A stretch of DNA of 64,000 bases, from positions 62,001-126,000 of the forward strand of contig NZ_JAKKFH010000018.1 in the NCBI RefSeq assembly GCF_022230925.1. Reading direction: 5' to 3'. Below are positions 24,726-33,670 of the stretch, piece after piece (the stretch's first letter is position 1; the number at the start of each line of letters is the position of its first letter). A program made the translations under genes and the position numbers. The DNA comes from Micromonospora alfalfae. GTDB lineage: Bacteria > Actinomycetota > Actinomycetes > Mycobacteriales > Micromonosporaceae. Under the pieces are notes generated by a model that was not told the DNA's origin, did no database searches, and worked only from the letters and a program-made list of their open reading frames with translations.

Positions 24726-25787
24726 TCAGGCGGTCGGGACCGGCAGCACCACGCCCTCGGCCGCCGACCGGTGGGCCAGCTCGATCAACTCGACAGTGTG
24801 GACGGAGTCCCGTGGGTCCACCGGCATCGGCGCGCCGTCGCGCAGCGCAGCCGCCACCTGGGCGTAGAAGCTCTGGTACGCGCCGGGTTCGGTCGGCACC
24901 GGCCGCAGGTCACCGTCGACGCCGAGCAGGCCGTAGCGGTCCGGCGGGACCTCGCCCCAGCCCGGCTGGTCCGGTCGGCCACCGTCGTGCAGCGCCGCCT
25001 CCTGCACGTCCAGCCCGTAGCTGGTGTAGCCGGCCCGGTCGCCCAGCACCCGCAGGCGCGGCCCGAGCTGAGCTGTCACCGCGCCCATCCACAGATGCGA
25101 GTGGACCCCGTTGGCGTGGGTCAACGCCACGAAGGCGTCGTCGTCGACGGCCGCGCCCGCGCGGCGACGGTCCACCTCCGCGTAGACCCGCTCGACAGGG
25201 CCGAACAGCTGCACCGCCTGGTCGACGAGGTGGGCGCCGAGGTCGAAGAGGGCACCGCCGGCCTCCTCCGGACCGGCGAGCTCCCGCCAGCCCGGCTTGA
25301 TCGTCGGACGGAACCGCTCGAACCTCGACTCGAAGCGCAGCACCTGCCCCAAATCGCCCTGCTCGACCAGGCGGCGGACGGTCAGGAAGTCGCCGTCCCA
25401 GCGCCGGTTCTGGAAGACCGTCAGCGGCACCCCGCGCTCGGTCGCCTCGTCGATCAGCACGCGGCCCTCCGCGGCGGTCGGGGAGAGGGGCTTGTCGACG
25501 ACGACAGGCAGGCCGGCGGCGAGCGCCGCGCGCGCCATCGGCACGTGCTGCCGGTTCGGCGTCGCCACCACGACCAGGTCCAGGGCATCCGGGGTACGCC
25601 ACAACTCGTCGGCGTCGTCGACCAGGCGGGCGTCCGGGAAGTGCTGTCGCGCCTGCTCGCGTCGCTGCGGATCACGGGTCACGATGGCGTCGAGCCGCAG
25701 CCCGGGAGTCGCGGCGATCAGCGGCGCGTGGAACACCCGGCCCGCCAGCCCGTACCCCAGCAGACCAACCCGCAACGCCTTCGCCAT
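24726..25787 (-). CDS. Gfo/Idh/MocA-family NAD(P)-dependent oxidoreductase
   Basis: 353 residues. Rossmann motif VGLLGYGLAGRVFHAPLI at 7-24, nucleotide-site VVVATPNRQHVPMA near 72, and VVDKPLSPTAAEG near 95, where DKP replaces the common EKP and carries the catalytic Lys. The C-terminal half is the beta-sheet substrate domain (GGALFDLGAHLVDQAVQLFG with the conserved Asp-x-x-x-His). It oxidises or reduces a sugar or related polyol; substrate unknown. Start ATG at 25787 follows GGGGG. It is the YdgJ-like subgroup by overall resemblance. It lies downstream of the response regulator gene on the same strand, 101 bases away. Confidence 0.9.
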   Translation of the reverse strand: MAKALRVGLLGYGLAGRVFHAPLIAATPGLRLDAIVTRDPQRREQARQHFPDARLVDDADELWRTPDALDLVVVATPNRQHVPMARAALAAGLPVVVDKPLSPTAAEGRVLIDEATERGVPLTVFQNRRWDGDFLTVRRLVEQGDLGQVLRFESRFERFRPTIKPGWRELAGPEEAGGALFDLGAHLVDQAVQLFGPVERVYAEVDRRRAGAAVDDDAFVALTHANGVHSHLWMGAVTAQLGPRLRVLGDRAGYTSYGLDVQEAALHDGGRPDQPGWGEVPPDRYGLLGVDGDLRPVPTEPGAYQSFYAQVAAALRDGAPMPVDPRDSVHTVELIELAHRSAAEGVVLPVPTA

Positions 25788-25888
25788 GCCGTGCCCCCGT
25801 CTGGATGGTCGGCGCCCTGACCTGGCGCCGTACCGCTGAGAAGAATCTACGCCGGGGGCGGCCGGGCCCGATCTCGGCCCAGCGCCGG

Positions 25889-26554
25889 TCAGGTCACCGG
25901 GTCGGCGCGCAGGTAGGTGAGGACCGCGAGCACCCGCCGGTTGGTGTCGTCGCTGGGGGGCAGGTCGAGCTTCAGCAGGATGTTGCCGACGTGCTTGCCG
26001 ACCGCTGCCTCGCTGACGTGCAACCGACCGGCGATCGACGCGTTGGACCGCCCCTCGGCGAGCAGCGCCAACACCTCGCGTTCCCGGGCGGACAGCGCGG
26101 CGAGCGGGTCGCGGGGGCGGTGCAGAAGCTGCCGGACCACGTCCGGGTCGATGGCGGTGCCGCCGCCCGCGACCCGGCGCAGCGTGTCGACGAACTCGGT
26201 GACCTCGGCGACCCGGTCCTTGAGCAGGTAGCCGACACGCTGGCCGTCGCCGCTGTCCAGCAGCGCCGCCGCGTACCCGGTCTGCACGTACTGGCTGAGC
26301 ACCACGACCGGGAGGTCCTGTCGCTCGGCGCGCAGCGTGACCGCCGCGCGCAGCCCGTCGTCGCGGCGGCCCGGCGGCATCCGAATGTCGGTCAGCACCA
26401 GGTCCGGTTGGTGGTCGCGGGCCGCCGCCAGCAGGTCCGGTGCGGAGCCGACGGCCGCGCACACGGTGAAGTCGAAGCGGGTCAGCAGCGCGACCAGACC
26501 CTCCCGCAGCAGCACCTCGTCCTCGGCGAGCACCACCCGCGTCACCGACGACAT
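25889..26554 (-). CDS. LuxR/NarL-type response regulator
   Basis: 221 residues. Receiver domain 1-125 with acidic pair Glu11-Asp12, phosphorylation site Asp56 (LVLTDIRMPPG) and Lys in YLLKDR. LuxR helix-turn-helix about 150-212: LSAREREVLALLAEGRSNASIAGRL and VSEAAVGKHVGNILLKL. Its ATG at 26554 lies inside the histidine kinase gene, a 13-base overlap, so the pair is made together. It would bind DNA when phosphorylated by that kinase. Target genes unknown. Confidence 0.95.
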   Translation of the reverse strand: MSSVTRVVLAEDEVLLREGLVALLTRFDFTVCAAVGSAPDLLAAARDHQPDLVLTDIRMPPGRRDDGLRAAVTLRAERQDLPVVVLSQYVQTGYAAALLDSGDGQRVGYLLKDRVAEVTEFVDTLRRVAGGGTAIDPDVVRQLLHRPRDPLAALSAREREVLALLAEGRSNASIAGRLHVSEAAVGKHVGNILLKLDLPPSDDTNRRVLAVLTYLRADPVT

Positions 26555-27834
26555 GGCAGCTCCACCCGGACCACTGTAGGCCCGCCGGGCGGGCTGGACA
26601 GCAGTAGCCGGCCGTCCACGGCAGCGACCCGGTCGGCGAGCCCGGTCAGGCCGCTGCCCCGGGCCGGGTCGGCGCCGCCGTGACCGTCGTCGGTCACCTC
26701 GACGACGAGGTCACCGCCGGCCCGGGTGAGGCGTACGTCGGCGCGGGTCGCCCGGGCGTGCCGGGCCACGTTGCCCAGCGCCTCGGAGACCACGAAGTAG
26801 GCGGTCGTCTCCACTATCTCCGGCAGCTCGTCGTGCAGGTCGGCGTGCACGGTGACCGGGATGGTGGCGGCGTCGGCCAGCTCGCGGACGGCGCCGGCCA
26901 GGCCGAGGTCCGTGAGGCTCTGCGGTCGGATGCCGTGCACCAACTGCCGCAGCATCACCATCAGACCCCGGGCCTGGTCGTGCGCCACGGCGAGTGGTCG
27001 GGAGGCGGGGGAGTCCTCGGGTACGTCCAGCCGGGCCAGCCCCAGCTGAAGGGTGAGGCTGGTCAGCCGGGGCTGCGCGCCGTCGTGCAGGTCGCGCTCG
27101 ATGCGGCGGCGTTCGGCCTCGTAGGCGCCGACCAGTCGGGTGCGGGAACGGGTGACCTCGCGCAGAGCCGCAGCGTCCACCGGGTGGGCCAGCAACCACC
27201 GGGCCACGGCTGCCTGGACGGCGGCGAGCAGACCGATGGCGTACCAGAGAACCGGGATCAGCAGCACCCCCACGATCGCGTACGGAATGGCTTCGCCGGT
27301 GCTGTCGATCGGCTGCCAGATCACCACCGGCTGGTTGGCGTCGCCGGCCAGCCAGGGGCTGGAGATCATCCCGAGGTCGAGCAGCACCAGCACCAGGAAC
27401 ACCCAGTACGCGACCGGCGTGAACCCGCCCAGCCAGAACAGGTACGCCACCTCCCGCCAGGTGGCGGCGCTGCGGTAGCGGGCGGTCAGGCCCGGCCACG
27501 GCGACGAGGGCAGTGGACGGTTGTCGACGAGCCGGACCCGCCACCGCTCGATGGCGGCCACCGGGAAGCTCACGATCGGGGCCAACGCCAGCAGGGTGAG
27601 GCTGCCGATCGCCAGGAACAGCAGCAGCGCGATGCTCGGCGGTCGACCGTGCAGGCGCAGCGAGTTGGCGGCGGCCAACAGGGGTGCGCCGATGACGAGC
27701 AGCCCGACGCCGAGCACACCGGCGATCGGCACCGTGGTCACCAGGTAGGCCAGCGCGCGCCAGGGCCACGCGGAGACCAGCCAGCGGCGGCGGCGTAGCA
27801 CCTCGGCCAGGTGCGAAGGGTGTTCCGTGGTCAT
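26542..27834 (-). CDS. Sensor histidine kinase, NarL/DesK-like (HisKA_3)
   Basis: 430 residues. Four to five membrane segments in the first 215 residues, including a pair at 30-90 and more at 130-215, without a large outside domain, so it may sense the membrane itself. Dimerisation and phosphoacceptor motif ERRRIERDLHDGAQ with His250; the ATPase domain follows with AYFVVSEALGNVARHARAT (N box) and VTDDGHGG (G1 box). Start ATG at 27834 is the only plausible start with a full-length family N-terminus. Signal unknown; the architecture resembles actinobacterial kinases that control ABC exporters, but none is adjacent. Confidence 0.93.
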   Translation of the reverse strand: MTTEHPSHLAEVLRRRRWLVSAWPWRALAYLVTTVPIAGVLGVGLLVIGAPLLAAANSLRLHGRPPSIALLLFLAIGSLTLLALAPIVSFPVAAIERWRVRLVDNRPLPSSPWPGLTARYRSAATWREVAYLFWLGGFTPVAYWVFLVLVLLDLGMISSPWLAGDANQPVVIWQPIDSTGEAIPYAIVGVLLIPVLWYAIGLLAAVQAAVARWLLAHPVDAAALREVTRSRTRLVGAYEAERRRIERDLHDGAQPRLTSLTLQLGLARLDVPEDSPASRPLAVAHDQARGLMVMLRQLVHGIRPQSLTDLGLAGAVRELADAATIPVTVHADLHDELPEIVETTAYFVVSEALGNVARHARATRADVRLTRAGGDLVVEVTDDGHGGADPARGSGLTGLADRVAAVDGRLLLSSPPGGPTVVRVELPCRR

Positions 27835-27996
27835 GCAGCAGACGCTAATCGGGAGCGACCGGGTGCCCCAGCCGTCCAGATCCACTCTTCGGGGTATGCC
27901 CAGCACTACCGGCGAACGGGTGTGCGGGGTCCGGAAACGGGAAGAACGCGCCGTCACGCGCCCCGCGTGACCTGTGCTGGCGGCGGCTGGAGAGAC

Positions 27997-28692
27997 ATGG
28001 GTGCCAGAACCTTCGTGGTGGTCGGCGGGACCAGCGGTCTCGGCCTCGCGGTGGCCCGACTGCTCGTCGACGAGCATCAGGTGGTGGTGTTCGGCAACGT
28101 GCCGGCCGAGGTCGCCGCCGTGACCGACGAGCTGGGTTGCGACGGCGCCGTCTGCGACATCTCCTCCTACGAGCAGGTCCGCGACTCCTTCGCCGAGGTG
28201 GTCGAGCGCTACGGCGCGATCGACGGGGTGGCGGCCTGCGCCTCCATGTGGGCGGGCGGCGACCTGGGGGACCTGTCGGTGGAACACATCCGCCGGGCCG
28301 TGGAGATCAACGTTCTGGGCATCACGTACCTGCTGCGGGAGGCGGTGCAGCACCTGCACCGGCAGGGTCACGGCAACGTCGTCTACATCGGCGCGCTGGC
28401 GCTGGCCGCCCCCCGGCCCGGCATCCCCGTCTACCGGGCCACCAAGAGCTACGGCAACAGTCTTGTCGATTCGCTGGCCGAGGCCCAGCACAGCAACCGG
28501 GTGAAGGTGATGCAGCTGCATCCCGGGCCGATGCCGACGCGGCTACAGGAACGGGTGGGCGCCGAGTTCCTGGACGAGGTGTACGCCATGCCCGAACAGG
28601 TCGCCACCGAGGTCGTCCGACTGCTGCTGCTCGAACCCGACGACCTCTACGTCTCCGGTGAGCGCGTGCTGCGCGCGGATGGGCGGTGGTGA
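27997..28692 (+). CDS. SDR-family protein with atypical active site
   Basis: 231 residues. Rossmann motif VVVGGTSGLGLAVARLL at 7-23, then NVLGITYLL, and YRATKSYGNSLVDSL with the Tyr-x-x-x-Lys pair. The position 13 residues before the catalytic Tyr, normally Ser, is Ala (IGALALAAP), so either activity is altered or another group substitutes. Start ATG at 27997 follows GGAGAG. The stop overlaps the MFS gene start, so the two are translationally coupled; that suggests a shared role such as modifying and exporting one compound. Confidence 0.85.
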   Translation: MGARTFVVVGGTSGLGLAVARLLVDEHQVVVFGNVPAEVAAVTDELGCDGAVCDISSYEQVRDSFAEVVERYGAIDGVAACASMWAGGDLGDLSVEHIRRAVEINVLGITYLLREAVQHLHRQGHGNVVYIGALALAAPRPGIPVYRATKSYGNSLVDSLAEAQHSNRVKVMQLHPGPMPTRLQERVGAEFLDEVYAMPEQVATEVVRLLLLEPDDLYVSGERVLRADGRW

Positions 28693-30320
28693 CTGCCGCA
28701 GCCGGACCCGCCGACCGTCCGGCCTCGGCCTGGGCGCCGCTGCGGACGGCGGTCTACCGCAACCTGTGGCTGGCCCTGCTCGCCGCCAACATCGGCACCT
28801 GGATGCAGACCGTCGGCGCGCAGTGGCTGCTGATCAACCATTCCAACGCCTCCACACTTGTCGCGTTGGTGCAGACCGCCAGTCTGCTGCCGGTGCTGCT
28901 GCTGGCGTTGCCCGCCGGGGTGCTGGCCGACAGCTTCGACCGCCGGCACCTGCTGATCGCCGTGCAGCTGTTCCTGGTGGCGGTGGCGGTGGCGTTGACG
29001 CTGCTCACGCTGACCGGCCGGATGCCGCCGGCACTGCTGCTGACCCTCACCTTCGCGTTCGGGGTCGGGCAGGCGCTGACCCTGCCGGCCTGGGCGGCGG
29101 TGATCCCGGAGCTGGTGCCGCAGGAGCAACTGCGGTCGGCGTCCGCGTTGGGTTCGATCAGCGTGAACGTGGCGAGGGCGGTCGGGCCCGCGGTGGCCGG
29201 TGTGCTGATCGCCCGGACCGGCGTCGCGCCGGTCTTCGGCATCAACGCGGTCGCCTTCGGGATCTTCGCGTACGCGCTGTGGCGCTGGCGGCCCGGCAAC
29301 GCCCGCGCGGTCGAGGTGCCCGAGCGGTTCACCGCCGCATTGCGCGCCGGCAGCCGCTACGTACGCCACTCGCCGACCGTTCGCCGCCTGTTGCGCCGTG
29401 CGCTGGTCTTCGTGGTCCCGGCCAGCGCGCTGTGGGCGTTGCTGCCGTTGGTGGCGAGTCGGCGGCTGGGGCTGGGCTCCGGCGGGTACGGGGTGCTGCT
29501 GGCCGCTCTCGGTGTGGGCGCCATCGCGGGTGGCGTGCTGCTGGCGGTGATCCGCACCCGGCTGTCGGCCAACCAGCTCCTGCTGATCGCCGGGGCGCTG
29601 TTCACAGTGGCGCTGACAGTGGTCGGCACCGTGCGGGCCGTGCCGCTGGTGCTACTCGCCCTGCTGCCCGCCGGGATGGCCTGGGTGACGGTGCTGGCCA
29701 ATGTCAACGCCGAGATGCAGCTCTTCCTGCCCAGTTGGGTACGGGCCCGGGGCCTTGCCGTCTACCAGGTGTGCTTCGCCGGTGGCCAGGCGGTCGGCGC
29801 GCTGCTCTGGGGGTTGGTGGCCGAGATGGCCGGGCTCGTCCCCGCGTACCTGGTGGCGGCGGTGCTGATGCTGATCGGCACCCTGACGAGTCGGATCTGG
29901 CCGCTGCCGGACCTGCGGTCGGTGAACCGGGAACCGGCGGCGTACTGGCCGCAACTGCACCTGGCGCGCGAGCCGGACCCTGGGGTGGGGCCGGTGCTGG
30001 TGACTGTGCAGTACACAGTCCGGCCGGAGCGGGCCCAACGGTTCCTGGCGGCGATGGACCTGGTGCGTGGCGCGCGGCAGCGGACCGGCGCGATGCGCTG
30101 GGGGCTGTTCCGCCCGGCCGAGACGGTGGACCGGTTCGTCGAGGTGTACCTGGTGCCGTCCTGGGACGAGCACCTGCGCCAGCACGGTGGCCGGTTGACC
30201 GGTGAGGACCGCGCGGCCGAGCAACGGGCCCGGGAGCTGACCGACGGGGAGCCGGAGGTCCGACACCTGGTGCCCGCCGCCGCCGGTCCGACGCTGTCCG
30301 ACGACAGCGAGGCGCTCTGA
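28689..30320 (+). CDS. MFS exporter (EntS-like) with fused C-terminal ferredoxin-like domain
   Basis: About 543 residues; GTG at 28689 gives a four-base overlap (GTGA) with the SDR stop, while the GTG at 28686 is an alternative three bases earlier. Residues 15-415 contain twelve membrane segments; NIGTWMQTVGAQWLL and DSFDRRHLLI are typical of the enterobactin-exporter-type MFS_3 family. Residues about 430-530 (VTVQYTVRPERAQRFLAAM, then GLFRPAETVDRFVEVYLVPSWDEHLR) form an antibiotic-biosynthesis-monooxygenase-like domain, known in this family as a C-terminal extension. Likely exports a small hydrophobic or siderophore-type molecule; substrate unknown. Confidence 0.9.
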   Translation: MTAAAGPADRPASAWAPLRTAVYRNLWLALLAANIGTWMQTVGAQWLLINHSNASTLVALVQTASLLPVLLLALPAGVLADSFDRRHLLIAVQLFLVAVAVALTLLTLTGRMPPALLLTLTFAFGVGQALTLPAWAAVIPELVPQEQLRSASALGSISVNVARAVGPAVAGVLIARTGVAPVFGINAVAFGIFAYALWRWRPGNARAVEVPERFTAALRAGSRYVRHSPTVRRLLRRALVFVVPASALWALLPLVASRRLGLGSGGYGVLLAALGVGAIAGGVLLAVIRTRLSANQLLLIAGALFTVALTVVGTVRAVPLVLLALLPAGMAWVTVLANVNAEMQLFLPSWVRARGLAVYQVCFAGGQAVGALLWGLVAEMAGLVPAYLVAAVLMLIGTLTSRIWPLPDLRSVNREPAAYWPQLHLAREPDPGVGPVLVTVQYTVRPERAQRFLAAMDLVRGARQRTGAMRWGLFRPAETVDRFVEVYLVPSWDEHLRQHGGRLTGEDRAAEQRARELTDGEPEVRHLVPAAAGPTLSDDSEAL

Positions 30321-30361
30321 CAGCGCGCGGGGACCGGGGAGCAGCCCGCCGGCCGTGCGGG

Positions 30362-30390
30362 CGTACTGCGTACGGCTGCGTTGTTAGGAT
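30362..30390 (+). promoter_or_regulatory. TetR promoter with candidate operator
   Basis: Palindrome CGTAC-TGC-GTACG at 30362-30374 lies between a -35 position and the -10 box TAGGAT (30385-30390), nine bases before the ATG. This is the expected place for autorepression. The palindrome has the same arms and spacing as the core at 4294-4306 before the DrrAB genes. Confidence 0.6.
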
Positions 30391-30399
30391 GGCCGCACC

Positions 30400-31167
30400 A
30401 TGGCTAGTGAGCGCAAGGCGACCGCGGACCCGGCCCGCAGCCTGGCCCTTCTCTGGCGCACCCGGGAGCCGACCAGCCGCAGCGCCGGTCCGGCGCTCAG
30501 CGTCGACCGGATCGTCCGGGTCGCTGTCGACATCGCCGACGCGGAAGGGCTCGACGCGCTGACCATGCGCCGGGTCGGTGAGGCGCTGGGGGTCGGCACG
30601 ATGTCCGTCTACACCTACGTGCCGGGCAAGGCCGAACTCGTCGCCGTCATGATCGACACCGCGTACGGCGAGATGCCGCGCCCCGCCGTCGAGGGCGACT
30701 GGCGGACCAGGCTGGAACGGATCGCCCGCGACAATCTGGCGCTCTACCAGCGGCATCCCTGGATGCTGCGGGCCGAGACGACCCGACCGGTGCTCGGCCC
30801 GCACCTGATGGCCAAGTACGACTACGAGCTCGCCGCGATCGTCGAAATCGGGCTCACCGACGTCGAGGTCGACGCGGTGCTCACCCTCGTGCTGGGTCAT
30901 GTGAAGAGCGCCGCCCGGGCCGCCTCCGAAGTGGTCGACCTGGAGCGCGAGACCGGCATGACCGAGGGTCAGTGGTGGCAGTCGCACGCGCCCTGGCTGG
31001 AGACCTTCCTGAAGCCCGGCGCCTACCCGACCGCGTCCCGGGTCGGCACCGCGGCCGGCCAGCAGCACGGTGCCGCGTACGGCCCGGAGTACGCGTTCGA
31101 GTTCGGTCTGCAACGCGTCCTCGACGGGATCTCGGTGGTGGTCGCCGAGCGGGCGGCCAACCGGTAG
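30400..31167 (+). CDS. TetR/AcrR-family repressor with TetR_C-type ligand domain
   Basis: 255 residues. A short basic N-terminal arm with LALLWRTREP, then helix-turn-helix at about 37-80 (VRVAVDIADAEGLDALTMRRVGEALGVGTMSVYTYV), then a ligand domain of the TetR_C_1 type. Relatives with the ALLW motif are commonly, to my knowledge, partners of DrrA-type ABC exporters. Here no exporter is adjacent, but the palindrome at its promoter matches the one before the DrrAB genes at 4342. Start ATG at 30400, probably leaderless. Ligand unknown. Confidence 0.92.
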   Translation: MASERKATADPARSLALLWRTREPTSRSAGPALSVDRIVRVAVDIADAEGLDALTMRRVGEALGVGTMSVYTYVPGKAELVAVMIDTAYGEMPRPAVEGDWRTRLERIARDNLALYQRHPWMLRAETTRPVLGPHLMAKYDYELAAIVEIGLTDVEVDAVLTLVLGHVKSAARAASEVVDLERETGMTEGQWWQSHAPWLETFLKPGAYPTASRVGTAAGQQHGAAYGPEYAFEFGLQRVLDGISVVVAERAANR

Positions 31168-31195
31168 CCGGCCCCGGGTCGGGGAGCCGGCGACG

Positions 31196-32014
31196 CTAGC
31201 GTGCTGCCCGTCGGGCCAGCCGGGCCAGCGAGCGCGCCGACGGGCTGCCCGGCTCGGCGTGGTAGACCACCAGCGATTGGGTGGTGCCGCTGATCGTGAG
31301 CTTCTCGTAGCGCAGCGCCAGCTCGCCCAGCTCCGGGTGCTGGAACACCCGCACTCCGCCGCCCGCACGGGCCGTGACGTCGTGCCGGGCCCACAACCGT
31401 CGAAACCGTTCGCTGCCGGCCGTCAGCTCCTCCACCAGCTCGATCAGGCGGGGGTCGTCCACCTCGGGGCCGACCTGTGCGCGCAGGCCGGCCACCGCGT
31501 TTGCCGCGACGGCCGTCAGAGCCGGGTAGAGCGCCGGCACGCTCGGGTCCAGGAAGACCGCGCGCAGCAGGTTCACCCCGGCGCTGAAGATCGGCGAGAG
31601 TGCGGTAGCGGCGGTGTTGGCGAAGAGCACGTCCAGGTGTCGACCGTGCACGAAGGCGGGCGTCTCGGCCCAGGAGCCGACCAACTGCCTGATGCCCACC
31701 GGCACCCGCTCCGATGGTCGCGCCGCCCGGCGGGAAGGCACCGGCCGGGCCAGACCGTGCAGGTGTGCCGCGGCGTCCGTGTCCAGCCTCAACGCGCGGG
31801 CCAGCGCCTCGACCACCTGTGTTGACGGGTGCCGGTCACGCCCCTGCTCCAACCGCAGGTAGTAGTCGGCGCTGATGCCGGCGAGCAGGGCGGCCTCCTC
31901 GCGCCGCAGGCCGGGCACCCGCCGACGGCCGTGCGCGGGCAGGCCGACGTCACCCGGCCCGATCAGCTCGCGCCGGGCACGCAGGTATTCGCCCAGCGGG
32001 CCAGCCGTGCTCAC
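31196..32014 (-). CDS. Helix-turn-helix regulator with MmyB-like C-terminal domain
   Basis: 272 residues. XRE-type helix-turn-helix at about 30-80 (RVPGLRREEAALLAGISADYYLRLEQGRD); the rest is the MmyB-like ligand domain (WAETPAFVHGRHLDVLFAN, later VFQHPELGELALRYEKLTI), which in MmyB binds a fatty-acid-type ligand. Such regulators control an adjacent, divergent dehydrogenase gene, and here an SDR gene starts 131 bases away in the opposite direction. Start GTG at 32014 with TACGAT six bases before suggests a leaderless transcript; longer starts would read into a non-homologous hydrophobic stretch. Confidence 0.92.
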   Translation of the reverse strand: MSTAGPLGEYLRARRELIGPGDVGLPAHGRRRVPGLRREEAALLAGISADYYLRLEQGRDRHPSTQVVEALARALRLDTDAAAHLHGLARPVPSRRAARPSERVPVGIRQLVGSWAETPAFVHGRHLDVLFANTAATALSPIFSAGVNLLRAVFLDPSVPALYPALTAVAANAVAGLRAQVGPEVDDPRLIELVEELTAGSERFRRLWARHDVTARAGGGVRVFQHPELGELALRYEKLTISGTTQSLVVYHAEPGSPSARSLARLARRAAR

Positions 32015-32020
32015 CCGCCC

Positions 32021-32026
32021 ATCGTA
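32021..32026 (-). promoter_or_regulatory. Leaderless -10 box TACGAT
   Basis: On the minus strand TACGAT ends six bases before the GTG at 32014. Confidence 0.55.
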
Positions 32027-32145
32027 GGAGCCACCACCGACCGCCCTGCCTGGTCCTGCCACTACCAGGAAAAGCAGGGAACCGGCTAGCAGCTGCCACG
32101 GGGGTGACAGTGTCGGGGTAAGCGTGATCGAGAGACGGGACAGCA

Positions 32146-33087
32146 ATGACAGAGCGCATCACCACCCCCTTCGGTTTCGCCTCGACCGCCGACGAGGTCA
32201 TCGCCGGGGTCGACCTGACCGGCAAGCGGGCCGTCATCACCGGCGGTGCCGCCGGTATCGGCATCGAGACGGCCCGTTCGCTCGCCGCCGCCGGCGCCGA
32301 GGTCGTGCTCGGGGTCCGTCGGGTCGCGGCGGGTGAGCAGGCCGCCGCCGACATCGCGGCCAGCATCGGCGCGGAGCGGGTCACCGTCCGCGCCCTGGAC
32401 CTGGCCAACCAGGATTCGGTACGCCAGTTCGTCGCCGGCTGGGACCAGCCGCTGCACATCCTCGTCAACAACGCGGGGATCATGGCGTTGCCCGAGTTGG
32501 AGCGCACCGCCGAGGGCTGGGAGATGCAGTTCGCCACCAACTTCATGGGGCACTTCGCGTTGACCGTCGGCCTGCACGACGCCCTCGCCGCGGCCGGCGG
32601 CGCCCGGGTGGTGTCGGTCAGCTCCAGCGGCAACCTCTTCTCCCCGGTGATCTTCGACGACCTGCACTTCGCGTTCCGGCCATACGACCCGCTGCTGGCC
32701 TACGGGCAGTCCAAGAGCGCCGAGGCCCTGCTCGCCGTGGAGGCCACCCGCCGCTGGGCCGGCGAGGGAATCTACGCCAACGCGCTCAACCCGGGCGCGA
32801 TCGCCACCGGGTTGCAGAAGCACACCGGTGGGCTCAAGTCGCCCAAGGAGATGCACAAGACCCCGCAACAGGGCGCCGCCACCTCGGTGCTGCTCGCGGC
32901 ATCCCCGCTGCTCGACGGCGTCGGCGGTCGCTACTTCGAGGACTGCACGGAGGCCCCGGTCGTCACCGAGCGACCCGCTGACTACAGCGGCGTGGCCGCG
33001 TACGCGGTCGACACCGGCAACGCCGAGCGGCTCTGGAGCGTGGCGTCCGACCTGATCTCCGAGCGGACAGTCACCACGGGCCGCTGA
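32146..33087 (+). CDS. SDR-family oxidoreductase, target of the divergent MmyB-like regulator
   Basis: 313 residues, classical SDR of the WWOX/retinol-dehydrogenase-like subgroup. TGxxxGIG motif ITGGAAGIGIETARSL at 31-46, NNAG at about 107, catalytic Ser in VSVSSSGNLF and Tyr/Lys in YGQSKSAEALLA, so the active site is complete. Uses NAD(P)H on a carbonyl or alcohol substrate that is not identifiable. It is divergent from the regulator at 31196 across a 131-base region, the arrangement usual for MmyB-like/SDR pairs. Start ATG at 32146. Confidence 0.93.
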   Translation: MTERITTPFGFASTADEVIAGVDLTGKRAVITGGAAGIGIETARSLAAAGAEVVLGVRRVAAGEQAAADIAASIGAERVTVRALDLANQDSVRQFVAGWDQPLHILVNNAGIMALPELERTAEGWEMQFATNFMGHFALTVGLHDALAAAGGARVVSVSSSGNLFSPVIFDDLHFAFRPYDPLLAYGQSKSAEALLAVEATRRWAGEGIYANALNPGAIATGLQKHTGGLKSPKEMHKTPQQGAATSVLLAASPLLDGVGGRYFEDCTEAPVVTERPADYSGVAAYAVDTGNAERLWSVASDLISERTVTTGR

Positions 33088-33177
33088 CCCGGATGGTCGG
33101 GCTCGCCGGAACCCGCCCGTACCCGGTCGTGCAGGTGGTACGACTGGGTCGGCGGTGGCCGCTGCGGGCCCGGAAGG

Positions 33178-33662
33178 ATGGCGATGGCGAACGGGCTTGC
33201 GGAACGGTTGCTGCAACGGCGGGAGAGTCCGCACAAGGCGTCGTTCCTGGAGCTCTTCTTCGACCTGGCGTTCATCTTCGCGCTGACCCGGTTGTCGCGG
33301 GCCCTGCTCGACGATCCCAGCCTCAACGGCGGTTTCCAGGTGTCGCCATGACGATCGACGATCCGGGCGAACGCGACTCGGGGCGGTTGGCGGTTGGCGT
33401 CATCGGCCCCGCGCTGTTCCTGACCGCCCGGATCCGGCTCGCGGCGCTTGTCGACGGCAGCCGGCCCTGGGCGCGCCTGGTCGGCGTGCCGGCCATCATC
33501 GTGGGCGGGCTGGCCAGCGTACGGTTTTCGCAGCTCGTCAGCAGCGCCGTCGTCGCCGGAGTGTTGCTGCTGATCGTCCTCCTCGACGCGATGCCGGGAC
33601 TGTGGCGGTTCATCGGCGAGTCCGCGGAGAGCGACCAGCCCGACCAACGGCGATCCGGATAG
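33178..33662 (+). pseudogene. Internally deleted and frameshifted ltrA-like gene
   Basis: Two reading frames that together carry only the ends of a low-temperature-requirement A (LtrA)-type membrane protein. The first (33178 or 33184 to TGA 33349-33351, about 55 codons) has the LtrA opening SFLELFFDLAFIFALTRLSR. The second (ATG 33348 to 33662, 104 codons) reads RLAVGVIGPALFLTARIRLA and two membrane segments like the LtrA C-terminus. The usual protein has about 380-400 residues, so some 230 internal residues are missing and the junction shifts frame, with a chance ATGA overlap. Most likely a pseudogene; a two-gene remnant being translated cannot be excluded. Confidence 0.75.
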
Positions 33663-33670
33663 CTGCCCCG

